Shown here: positions 17,082-24,453 of the stretch, piece by piece
Layout: every line of letters begins with the position of its first letter
Numbering within the stretch: the stretch's first letter is position 1
Source: CAYJEQ01 sp964370185
GTDB lineage: Bacteria; Bacillota; Clostridia; Oscillospirales; Ruminococcaceae
Length of the DNA stretch: 41,234 nt
Direction: 5' to 3'
Assembly: GCA_964370185.1 (NCBI GenBank)
Contig: CAYJIJ010000014.1
Location: 1-41,234 of the forward strand
Program-made: the position numbers and the translations under genes
The notes under the pieces: model-generated
Seen by the model: the letters and a program-made list of their open reading frames with translations, nothing else
What the model was told of the DNA's origin: nothing
The model's database searches: none

Positions 17082-17470
17082 CGAAACAGCCACACGATGT
17101 GGTTATAAGTGAGCTTAAGCACCTTGCTAAAGGTGTGGCAGTACTTTATGTAATTTCACTGGGTATACTTCCCTTTATAGGTTATTTTGATTATCAAACA
17201 ATTATAGGACTGCTAATTGGAAGTGCCTACTCGCTGATAAATTTTTTTCTTATTGGGCTCTCGGTTGAAAATGCAGTACAGATGGAAGACAGCGCCGAAG
17301 TAGCAAAGTATATGAATAAGCAGTATGGCTTACGCTACCTGCTTACCGCAGTAGTTATAATTATCAGCATATATGCTGATTTTATAAATCCGTTTGGGGT
17401 TATGATTTCAATCTTCTTCCCTAAATTGGTGATATTCTTTAATACTTTTATGGGAAAGGAGGCGAACTGA
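17078..17470 (+). CDS. atpI: ATP synthase subunit I (AtpI)
   Basis: 130 aa with four hydrophobic helices (about 19-39, 43-62, 85-103, 105-123). The arrangement, including GLLIGSAYSLINFFLIGLSVE in the second helix, fits the AtpI family (ATP-synt_I). AtpI is a membrane chaperone thought to help assemble the c-ring in some species, notably Na+-type enzymes. The gene overlaps atpZ by 4 nt and atpB by 1 nt. Placement directly before subunit a is the usual order. Confidence 0.85.
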   Translation: MTKQPHDVVISELKHLAKGVAVLYVISLGILPFIGYFDYQTIIGLLIGSAYSLINFFLIGLSVENAVQMEDSAEVAKYMNKQYGLRYLLTAVVIIISIYADFINPFGVMISIFFPKLVIFFNTFMGKEAN

Positions 17471-18171
17471 TGAATGGTCCTAAGGTGATATTTACCATCC
17501 CGTTACTTGGAGGGATTCAGGTGACGGAAACGGTGGTAAATGCATGGATAATTATGGCTGTAATTTTAGCCACATGTTTTTATCTCACAAGGAATATGCA
17601 AAAAGTTCCTAAAGGCAGGCAAGTAATAGCCGAAAAGATGGTAAAAACATTGTACGATTTAGTAGAAGAAGTAATGGGCAAGGGTCGAGAAGCTTTTGCA
17701 CCTTATATCGGAACACTATTCGTATTCTCTTTCATAGGCAGCTTGTCGAGTATGTTTGGATTTAGACCGATGACCGGTGACTACAATACAACACTCGGCT
17801 GGGCACTTGTAACATTCTTTTTAGTGCAGTACCACGGGATAAAGTCAAAAGGTGTGGGCGGATGGCTAAAAGGATTTGCAGAGCCAATAGCTGTAATTAC
17901 ACCGCTTAATGTAGTAAGTGAAATAGCAAACCCTATTTCACTCAGCTTCCGTCATTTCGGAAACATTGCAGCAGGTATAATTATTACATCCATGCTTTAT
18001 TCGGCTTTGGGTGCACTTACATCAATGTTATTTGGAGGACTTCAGATTCCGATTTTAGCACTGGGCTTACCGGCATTTCTCTCCATCTATTTTGATGTGT
18101 TCACAGCGGCGTTACAGGCGTTCATCTTCTCAATGCTCTCAATGGTATTTATTTCAGGTGCGATGGATTAG
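17470..18171 (+). CDS. atpB: ATP synthase subunit a
   Basis: 233 aa integral membrane subunit forming the ion half-channels of F0. Five or so TM helices are seen. The essential helix carries PISLSFRHFGNIAAG with Arg161 in the place of the universal arginine (E. coli aArg210) that faces the c-ring carboxylate. The C-terminal helix (QAFIFSMLSMVFISGA) matches the QAxxF family signature. An ideal AAAGGAGG at 17455-17462 precedes the ATG, within the end of atpI. A 53-nt gap separates it from atpE, where an AGGAGG (18211-18216) gives the c subunit its own strong initiation. Confidence 0.95.
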   Translation: MNGPKVIFTIPLLGGIQVTETVVNAWIIMAVILATCFYLTRNMQKVPKGRQVIAEKMVKTLYDLVEEVMGKGREAFAPYIGTLFVFSFIGSLSSMFGFRPMTGDYNTTLGWALVTFFLVQYHGIKSKGVGGWLKGFAEPIAVITPLNVVSEIANPISLSFRHFGNIAAGIIITSMLYSALGALTSMLFGGLQIPILALGLPAFLSIYFDVFTAALQAFIFSMLSMVFISGAMD

Positions 18172-18224
18172 CGCCAAAGTTAAAATTTTAAAATTGAAAA
18201 GAAAAATTTTAGGAGGATTTCATT

Positions 18225-18479
18225 ATGGAAAAGGCAATTATTTTAGCGGCATCAGCAGTAGGCGCAGGTTTAGCAATGATAGCAGGTATAGGCCCCGGTA
18301 TTGGTCAGGGTTATGCAGCAGGTAAAGCGACAGAAGCTGTTGGTAAACAACCCGAAGCTCAGTCTCTAATTACAAGAACAATGCTACTTGGTTGTGCGGT
18401 AGCCGAGTCCACAGGTATCTATGGTCTTGTTGTTGCGATGATCTTACTATTTGCAAATCCACTTATAGGTATGATGTAG
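18225..18479 (+). CDS. atpE: ATP synthase subunit c, Na+-binding type
   Basis: 84 aa, two-helix hairpin proteolipid. Helix 1 contains the Gly-rich GIGPGIGQGYAAGKA; the polar loop is KQPEA; helix 2 has AVAESTGIYGLV. The residues that bind Na+ in the Ilyobacter tartaricus ring (Gln32, Glu65, Ser66, Thr67, Tyr70) are all present here as Gln28, Glu61, Ser62, Thr63 and Tyr66. The ring is therefore predicted to translocate Na+ rather than H+. It is one gene copy, with a strong AGGAGG, as expected for a subunit needed in many copies. The family call is certain; the Na+ preference is inference from conserved residues. Confidence 0.96.
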   Translation: MEKAIILAASAVGAGLAMIAGIGPGIGQGYAAGKATEAVGKQPEAQSLITRTMLLGCAVAESTGIYGLVVAMILLFANPLIGMM

Positions 18480-18527
18480 TATATGACCTCTATCATATAA
18501 AAGGTTTTAGAAAGGGGGACTATTATT

Positions 18528-19034
18528 ATGCCAAACGAAACATTTTTACCTTTCTTGTCCATCGACTGGACAATCGTATTCATGCTTTTAAACACACTCA
18601 TACTCTTTTTACTTATGAAGAAGTTTTTCTTTGGGCCAGTTAAAGCTATGATTGATGCAAGGGAAAATGAGGTGCAGGGCATTTATGACGAAGCGAACAA
18701 AGCAAAAGAATCTGCCGAAGCTATGAAGGAAAACTACGACGAGAGCATGAAAAATGCCAAAGCTGAAGCGGCTGAAATTGTGAGCGACGCTCAGAAAAGA
18801 GCTGTGCAAAGAGCTGATGAAATCATCAAAGAAGCTCAAGAACGCTCCACCAACATGATGAAAAGAGCGGACGAAGAGATAGTCAGAGAAAAGAAAAGGG
18901 CTATGAATGAGCTCAAAGGTGAGATATCCGACATTGCTATGCAGATTGCAAGCAAAGTTGTAGAAAAGGATATAGATGCAAAGGACCACGAAAAGCTGAT
19001 CTTAGGCTTTATAGATGGCGTAGGTGAAGTGTAA
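18528..19034 (+). CDS. atpF: ATP synthase subunit b
   Basis: 168 aa. One N-terminal TM helix (about 13-33; TIVFMLLNTLILFLLMKKFF) with FFGPVKAMIDARE after it, then a long charged, Ala/Glu/Lys-rich helix (about 40-150) that would form the right-handed coiled coil of the peripheral stalk. The C-terminus (DIAMQIASKVVEKDID...) matches the segment that binds the delta subunit. AAAGGGGG precedes the ATG. The stop overlaps atpH by 1 nt. Confidence 0.95.
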   Translation: MPNETFLPFLSIDWTIVFMLLNTLILFLLMKKFFFGPVKAMIDARENEVQGIYDEANKAKESAEAMKENYDESMKNAKAEAAEIVSDAQKRAVQRADEIIKEAQERSTNMMKRADEEIVREKKRAMNELKGEISDIAMQIASKVVEKDIDAKDHEKLILGFIDGVGEV

Positions 19035-19576
19035 TGGACGGAATAGTTGCACAGAGATACGCATTTTCATTTTATGAAGTAGGACTTGAAACAGATGAGC
19101 TTGATGCGATGTTTGAAGAGGTAAAGGCGCTTGCGGATATATTCGCAGAGAATACTGACTTTTTTAAGCTTCTCACAATACCATCGGTGGCAAAAAATGA
19201 AAAAGATGCACTTATAGCTGAGGTATTTGAGGGCAAGCTCTCGGTACACACATTAAACTTTATAAGGCTTTTGACTGAGAAAGGGAGAATGAATAATTTT
19301 CCACTGATCAAAGAAGAATTTAAAAAGCTTTATTATCAGAAGAAAAATATTAAAGAGGTAGAAGCGGTTACCGCTATACCACTCAAAGATGAATTGTTCC
19401 AAAAGCTCAAAGCAAAATTGGAGCAGATAACGGGCAAAGATGTGCTGCTTACAAATAGAGTTGATCCATCTGTTTTAGGTGGGGTACTCCTTAAGATGGA
19501 CGATGACCAGACCGATGGCTCTGTTATCGCCAGACTAAATAGTTTAAAAGCACAGCTTGCCACTACAAAAGCTTAG
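19034..19576 (+). CDS. atpH: ATP synthase subunit delta
   Basis: 180 aa, the normal length for the delta/OSCP subunit that joins the peripheral stalk to the top of the alpha3-beta3 head. It begins with the helical N-terminal domain (VAQRYAFSFYEVGLE) and has the family's C-terminal signature (DPSVLGGVLLKMDDDQTDGSV). The ATG overlaps the atpF stop, so translation is probably coupled. A 15-nt gap precedes atpA. Confidence 0.94.
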   Translation: MDGIVAQRYAFSFYEVGLETDELDAMFEEVKALADIFAENTDFFKLLTIPSVAKNEKDALIAEVFEGKLSVHTLNFIRLLTEKGRMNNFPLIKEEFKKLYYQKKNIKEVEAVTAIPLKDELFQKLKAKLEQITGKDVLLTNRVDPSVLGGVLLKMDDDQTDGSVIARLNSLKAQLATTKA

Positions 19577-19591
19577 AAAGTTGGTGAAACC

Positions 19592-21106
19592 ATGCAGTTG
19601 CGTCCTGAAGAAATCAGCGGAATTATTAAGGAACAAATAAAAAATTATCATAATAAAATTGAGCTCAGCGATGTGGGCAAGGTTGTCCAAATAGGTGACG
19701 GTATCTCCCGCGTACACGGACTTGAAAAGTGTATGGCTGGAGAGCTCCTCGAATTCCCCGGACAGGTTTACGGTATGGCTCTAAACCTTGACGCGGAAAG
19801 CGTTGGTGTAGTTATGTTGGGCAGCGACGAAGATATTAAAGAGGGCGATACAGTTAAGCGTACAGGTAACATTGTATCAGTGCCAGTGGGCGATATGATG
19901 CTCGGAAGAGTTGTAAATTCGCTCGGTCAAGCAGTTGATGGCAGGGGTGCAATTGAATCAAGCGAATACCGCCCAATTGAATCCCCAGCACCTGGTATCA
20001 TCGAAAGAAAATCAGTTCATCAACCACTGCAAACAGGTATTAAAGCTATCGACTCAATGATTCCTATCGGTAGGGGTCAGCGTGAGCTTATTATCGGTGA
20101 CAGACAAACAGGTAAAACCACAATAGCAACAGATACCATCATCAACCAAAAAGGTAAAGATGTTATCTGTATATATGTAGCTATCGGTCAGAAGAGATCG
20201 ACTGTTGCAAGAATAGTGGACACATTAGAAGCGGCTGGCGCTATGGAATACTCGATAGTAGTAGCGGCTACAGCTTCCGAGCTTGCACCACTTCAGTACA
20301 TTGCTCCATATGCAGGCGTTACCATGGGTGAATACTTCATGGCAAAGGGTAAAGATGTACTTATCATCTATGATGATCTATCCAAACATGCGGTAGCTTA
20401 TCGTGCGATGTCACTTCTTCTAAAGCGTCCACCGGGGCGTGAAGCTTACCCAGGTGATGTATTCTACATCCACTCAAGACTTCTTGAGCGTGCAGCAAAG
20501 CTTGACGATGCTTACGGAGGCGGTTCTATCACAGCACTGCCAATTATCGAAACACAGGCAGGCGACGTTGCGGCATACATCCCAACAAATGTAATCTCCA
20601 TCACTGATGGTCAGATATTCCTTGAGTCAGAGCTCTTTAACTCGGGTATTCGCCCAGCGGTTAACCCCGGTATCTCGGTATCCCGTGTTGGTGGTTCTGC
20701 TCAGATTAAGGCTATTAAAAAAGTATCGGGTAGCTTAAAGCTTATCTATTCACAGTATAAAGAGCTTCAAGCGTTCTCGCAGTTTGGTTCCGATCTTGAT
20801 GACGATACCAAGAGAAGACTTGCGCAGGGTGAGCGTGTGGTTGAAGTACTAAAACAAGGCCTTGCAGAGCCTATGCCTGTTGAACAGCAGGTGGCCATCA
20901 TTTATGCGGTGGTTAATAATATGCTTATGGATATAGCGGTTGAGGATGTTAAGAGATTTGAAGAAGAAGTCCTTGCCTATATAGGAAATGCATATCCACA
21001 AGTGTATGCTAAAATCACCGAAACAAAAGACCTTGATAACGAAACCGCAGAAACTCTTAAATCTGCTATTTTGGAGTACAAGGAAAAATTCTCCGCATCA
21101 AAATAA
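19592..21106 (+). CDS. atpA: ATP synthase subunit alpha
   Basis: 504 aa, standard length. It contains the Walker A GDRQTGKT at residues 169-176, the Walker B-like DVLIIYDDLSKHAVAYR, the alpha/beta signature PAVNPGISVSRVGGSAQ, and the Arg finger within that signature. It forms non-catalytic nucleotide sites of the F1 head. The ribosome binding site is weak (GGTGA), suggesting coupling to atpH. Codon use is enriched in C-ending codons, as usual for a highly expressed gene. Confidence 0.97.
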   Translation: MQLRPEEISGIIKEQIKNYHNKIELSDVGKVVQIGDGISRVHGLEKCMAGELLEFPGQVYGMALNLDAESVGVVMLGSDEDIKEGDTVKRTGNIVSVPVGDMMLGRVVNSLGQAVDGRGAIESSEYRPIESPAPGIIERKSVHQPLQTGIKAIDSMIPIGRGQRELIIGDRQTGKTTIATDTIINQKGKDVICIYVAIGQKRSTVARIVDTLEAAGAMEYSIVVAATASELAPLQYIAPYAGVTMGEYFMAKGKDVLIIYDDLSKHAVAYRAMSLLLKRPPGREAYPGDVFYIHSRLLERAAKLDDAYGGGSITALPIIETQAGDVAAYIPTNVISITDGQIFLESELFNSGIRPAVNPGISVSRVGGSAQIKAIKKVSGSLKLIYSQYKELQAFSQFGSDLDDDTKRRLAQGERVVEVLKQGLAEPMPVEQQVAIIYAVVNNMLMDIAVEDVKRFEEEVLAYIGNAYPQVYAKITETKDLDNETAETLKSAILEYKEKFSASK

Positions 21107-21126
21107 ATTAGAGGAGGGGTAAACTT

Positions 21127-21981
21127 ATGGCAGCTGGTATGAAGGATATTAGACGCAGGATACGAAGCGTTGAAAATACCATGCAGATTACAAAAGCCAT
21201 GGAGCTTGTGGCTTCCTCTAAATTGAGAAGGGCAAAGGACAGGGTGGAAAAAGCCCGACCTTTCTTCGACACACTCTATAAAACTATGGTTGAAATAGCT
21301 AAGGTAAACAGAGAATTTACCACCACCTACACACAAGAGCGAGAAGTGGTGAAAACGGGTTTAATCGTTATATCGGGGGACAGAGGTCTTGCCGGTGGAT
21401 ACAACTCGAATGTCTTAAAGTTTGCAATGCAACAAGGTAGTAAGGATGAAGCGATAATCATACCCATTGGTAAAAAGACGGGTGAATTCTTCGCAAAAAG
21501 AGGATATGAAGTTATAAAAACTGATTTTCCCACTGTGGAAGAAATGGGACTTGAAGAAACTTATGAGCTTGCAGACTTAGTTACAAGGCTATTTAAAAGT
21601 GGCAAAATTGATGAACTACGCATTGTTTACACAAAATTTGTGTCGATGCTAAATCAAGAGCCGGACAGCAAAAAACTACTACCGCTAAGATTTGACGACG
21701 CTGAGTTAGAGGCTGAAAATCTTGGTAATACGGATTTTGAGCCCTCCGCAGAATTTATCTTTGCCACAATAGTGCCACAGTATATAGGTGGGATAATATA
21801 TGGTGCCGTTACAGAGTCATACGCCTCCGAGCAGGGTGCACGACGCACAGCGATGGAAGCGGCGAGTGACAATGCAGGAGCCATTATCGAAGACCTAAAC
21901 CTTAAATTTAACAGAGCGAGACAAGCTGCGATTACACAGGAAATTACTGAAATCGTAAGCGGTGCCAATGCACTGTCGTAA
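21127..21981 (+). CDS. atpG: ATP synthase subunit gamma
   Basis: 284 aa. It begins GMKDIRRRIRSVENTMQITKAMELVA, written in the family as an N-terminal coiled-coil helix; the C-terminal counterpart helix ends NRARQAAITQEITEIVSGA. A central Rossmann-like part begins VISGDRGLAGGYN. It is the rotor shaft linking the c-ring to the catalytic head. AGAGGAGGGG lies just before the ATG, 20 nt after atpA. Confidence 0.96.
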   Translation: MAAGMKDIRRRIRSVENTMQITKAMELVASSKLRRAKDRVEKARPFFDTLYKTMVEIAKVNREFTTTYTQEREVVKTGLIVISGDRGLAGGYNSNVLKFAMQQGSKDEAIIIPIGKKTGEFFAKRGYEVIKTDFPTVEEMGLEETYELADLVTRLFKSGKIDELRIVYTKFVSMLNQEPDSKKLLPLRFDDAELEAENLGNTDFEPSAEFIFATIVPQYIGGIIYGAVTESYASEQGARRTAMEAASDNAGAIIEDLNLKFNRARQAAITQEITEIVSGANALS

Positions 21982-22028
21982 TTTCTAAAAAAATAAAAAT
22001 GCAGATTATGAAGTGAGGAGAATAGCAG

Positions 22029-23426
22029 ATGAACGAGCAAAATATTGGTACAGTCATGACGGTTGTCGGACCTGTACTGGATATACAGTTTGCACCTGGC
22101 AAACTACCAAATCTCCTTAATGCCATTGAAATTGAGCTAAACGGAAAGCGTTTGGTAGCTGAGGTTGCACAGCATATCGGTGACGATGTTGTGCGATGCG
22201 TGGCTATGAGCTCGACCGATGGTCTTGTAAGAGGAACAAATGCAGTCGACACTGGTGCGGCTATTAAAGTGCCTGTTGGCGAATGCACACTTGGCAGAAT
22301 ATTCAATCTTTTGGGCGAGCCTGTGGACAATAAGGAAGCACCAAAAGATGCAGAAGAATGGCCAATTCACCGTGAAGCACCAAGCTTTGAAGAGCAGGGT
22401 GCCGCTACCGAAATACTTGAAACAGGTATCAAGGTAGTTGACCTTATCGCTCCTTATGTTAAGGGTGGTAAGATAGGTCTTTTCGGTGGTGCTGGCGTTG
22501 GTAAAACAGTTTTAATCATGGAGCTTATCAGAAACGTTGCTCAGGAACACGGCGGTCTGTCGGTTTTTGCGGGCGTTGGCGAGAGAACCCGTGAAGGAAA
22601 CGATCTTTACATGGAAATGCAGGAGTCGGGAGTTATTAATAAAACTTCACTCGTGTATGGACAGATGAATGAGCCACCGGGAGCGAGAATGAGGGTTGCG
22701 CTCTCAGGGCTTACCATGGCTGAGTATTTTAGGGATAGAGAAGGACAGGACGTGCTTTTCTTCATAGATAATATCTTCCGTTTCACACAGGCAGGCTCAG
22801 AAGTTTCAGCGCTTCTTGGTCGTATGCCTTCTGCGGTTGGTTATCAGCCCACACTTGCAACAGAAATGGGTGCGCTTCAAGAGCGTATCACTTCCACTAA
22901 GAAGGGTTCTATAACCTCGGTACAGGCTGTTTATGTACCTGCGGATGACCTTACCGACCCAGCTCCTGCTACAACTTTTGCGCATCTTGATGCGAAAACA
23001 GTTCTTTCAAGGCAGATTGCTTCACTCGGTATCTATCCAGCGGTTGACCCACTCGACTCCACCTCAACAATTCTAACCCCTGAAATAGTGGGCAACGAGC
23101 ATTACGAAGTGGCAAGAGCGGTGCAGTCGATACTCCAGCGTTATAAAGAGCTTCAAGATATCATCGCAATCCTTGGTATGGACGAGCTTTCCGACGAAGA
23201 TAAGCTCACCGTTGCAAGGGCGAGAAGAATTCAGCGTTTCCTATCACAGCCGTTCTCAGTTGCTGAACAGTTTACAGGTATGGCGGGTAAATATGTGCCT
23301 ATCAAGGAAACAATCAGAGGCTTTAAAGAGATTATTGATGGTAAACATGATGATCTTCCTGAGTCGGCATTCTTATTTGTCGGTACTATCGACGAGGCGG
23401 TAGAAAAAGCTAAGAAGGGGGAATAA
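22029..23426 (+). CDS. atpD: ATP synthase subunit beta
   Basis: 465 aa, the catalytic subunit. Walker A GGAGVGKT is at residues 153-160, followed by the GERTREGNDLY motif containing the catalytic Glu, the LVYGQMNEPPGAR segment, Walker B (VLFFIDNIFRFTQAG), and the signature PAVDPLDSTS. It binds ADP/Pi and makes ATP as the gamma shaft rotates, or hydrolyses ATP to pump ions when fermentation supplies ATP. GAGGAG precedes the ATG; the stop is 3 nt before atpC. Confidence 0.98.
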   Translation: MNEQNIGTVMTVVGPVLDIQFAPGKLPNLLNAIEIELNGKRLVAEVAQHIGDDVVRCVAMSSTDGLVRGTNAVDTGAAIKVPVGECTLGRIFNLLGEPVDNKEAPKDAEEWPIHREAPSFEEQGAATEILETGIKVVDLIAPYVKGGKIGLFGGAGVGKTVLIMELIRNVAQEHGGLSVFAGVGERTREGNDLYMEMQESGVINKTSLVYGQMNEPPGARMRVALSGLTMAEYFRDREGQDVLFFIDNIFRFTQAGSEVSALLGRMPSAVGYQPTLATEMGALQERITSTKKGSITSVQAVYVPADDLTDPAPATTFAHLDAKTVLSRQIASLGIYPAVDPLDSTSTILTPEIVGNEHYEVARAVQSILQRYKELQDIIAILGMDELSDEDKLTVARARRIQRFLSQPFSVAEQFTGMAGKYVPIKETIRGFKEIIDGKHDDLPESAFLFVGTIDEAVEKAKKGE

Positions 23427-23429
23427 TCC

Positions 23430-23837
23430 TTGGCGAGTTTATTTCACCTAAAAATAGTTACACCACAGGGAAATGTATTTGACAATGAAGTAGAAGGAAT
23501 AATCCTTCGCACCACCGAGGGTGATATAGGTATACTCAAAGGTCATGCAGGACAAGTTTCCGCTATAAAGGCTGGGAGAGTAAAGGTAAATACCCCCGAT
23601 GGAGTTAAATACGGTGTGGCAAGCGAGGGTTTTATTAGAGTTAATAAAGAAGAAACCAGACTTGTTGTAACCACCTTTGAATGGGCGGAAGAAATTGATG
23701 TAGCTCGTGCTGAGAAATCCTTAGAAAGAGCAAAAGCAGAAATAGAAGCGGCTGAAACACCGGAAGCCGCAGAAGTTGCAAAAGCAAAAGCTAAGAGGGC
23801 GAGGACAAGAATAGAAACCGCTGAGTTTAAAAAGTAA
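23430..23837 (+). CDS. atpC: ATP synthase subunit epsilon
   Basis: 135 aa starting at TTG, with AAGGGGG inside the end of atpD. The N-terminal beta-sandwich is recognisable (FHLKIVTPQGNVFDNEVEGI, then EGDIGILKGHAGQVSAIKAG) and a two-helix C-terminal domain rich in Glu/Ala/Lys follows from about residue 88. It belongs to the rotor stalk and can restrain ATP hydrolysis. It is the last gene of the operon, followed by a textbook terminator at 23849-23880. Confidence 0.95.
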   Translation: MASLFHLKIVTPQGNVFDNEVEGIILRTTEGDIGILKGHAGQVSAIKAGRVKVNTPDGVKYGVASEGFIRVNKEETRLVVTTFEWAEEIDVARAEKSLERAKAEIEAAETPEAAEVAKAKAKRARTRIETAEFKK

Positions 23838-23848
23838 TTATAATATTA

Positions 23849-23880
23849 AAAAAAGGAGAATGTAAGCATTCTCCTTTTTT
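23849..23880 (+). terminator. Rho-independent terminator of the ATP synthase operon
   Basis: A 14-bp stem (AAAAAAGGAGAATG with its complement) around a TAAG loop, ending in six Ts, starting 11 nt after the atpC stop. Confidence 0.9.
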
Positions 23881-23920
23881 GATATGGGTTTATGGTGATA
23901 TGTGAGTAATAGCGAAGAAT

Positions 23921-24325
23921 AAAGTTTTACACGATTTTTTTCAAAAAATCGTGGGGTATGGGGCAAAGCCCCAAAAATAAGTAGCAATTTTTGCGAAGCA
24001 AAAGAGCGTATATTATGCGGAATTTTAAATTATGCGGAAAATCCTATACTACCACCGTGGGGTTATACACAATCTAAATCGCCCCTGTGGGGATATAAAT
24101 AAACGCCACGCTGTTCGCGTGGGGGATTTGGTTTGCTGAGAGTTTTAGTAGGGGGATTTTTTATCGCAAAAATTCCCCCTCTTTAAAAACAGTCCACTGG
24201 ACTGTTTTTAAATTCATCCCCCTTAAATATCCTTGCAGTAAAAGGATTTTCGCTCACTGCGGTGAGCGAGTCAGGGCTTTGCCCTAACTACCCACAATTT
24301 TTTGTAAAAAATTGAGTAAAACTTT
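23921..24325. repeat. 405-bp block bounded by inverted copies of the short repeat
   Basis: The left end (23921-23971, AAAGTTTTAC to AAAGCCC) and the right end (24274-24325, reverse complement) are diverged inverted copies of the repeat also found at 14586-14632. The interior has no ORF and is built of smaller palindromes: CCACGC/GCGTGG near 24111-24131, a 15-bp-arm palindrome with a 1-nt centre at 24182-24212 (TTTAAAAACAGTCCA arms), and CGCTCAC/GTGAGCG near 24251-24268. It looks MITE-like or a mosaic of palindromic repeats. I see no target-site duplication. Confidence 0.65.
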
Positions 24326-24362
24326 TATTTTGGCTCCGTGCCAATTCTTGGGTGAAATTCTT

Positions 24363-24403
24363 TGGGGTGTATTCCCTCGCCTTCGGCGAGGGAATACACC
24401 CCA
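24363..24403. repeat. Modular hairpin repeat, copy 2 (GGTGTATTCC family)
   Basis: A perfect 19-bp stem with a TTC loop: TGGGGTGTATTCC outer part and CTCGCC/GGCGAG inner part. The outer arms are shared with the copies at 3361 and 34101. It lies 50 nt beyond the ftsK stop and could end the minus-strand cluster transcript. Confidence 0.75.
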
Positions 24404-24453
24404 AATATTATTATAGTTTCTTTTTAATCTTACAAATATCTCAAATAATACTG

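Larger units (their letters stand above)
23838..24453. other. Long gene-free gap between convergent atp operon and ftsK cluster
   Basis: 616 bases filled almost entirely by the atpC terminator, the 405-bp inverted-repeat block and the GGTGTATTCC hairpin. No RNA gene or reliable ORF is seen. Confidence 0.65.

Noticed and set aside
23921..24325. Insertion sequence
   Set aside because: The ends are inverted, but no transposase frame or target-site duplication can be seen; kept as a repeat block only.
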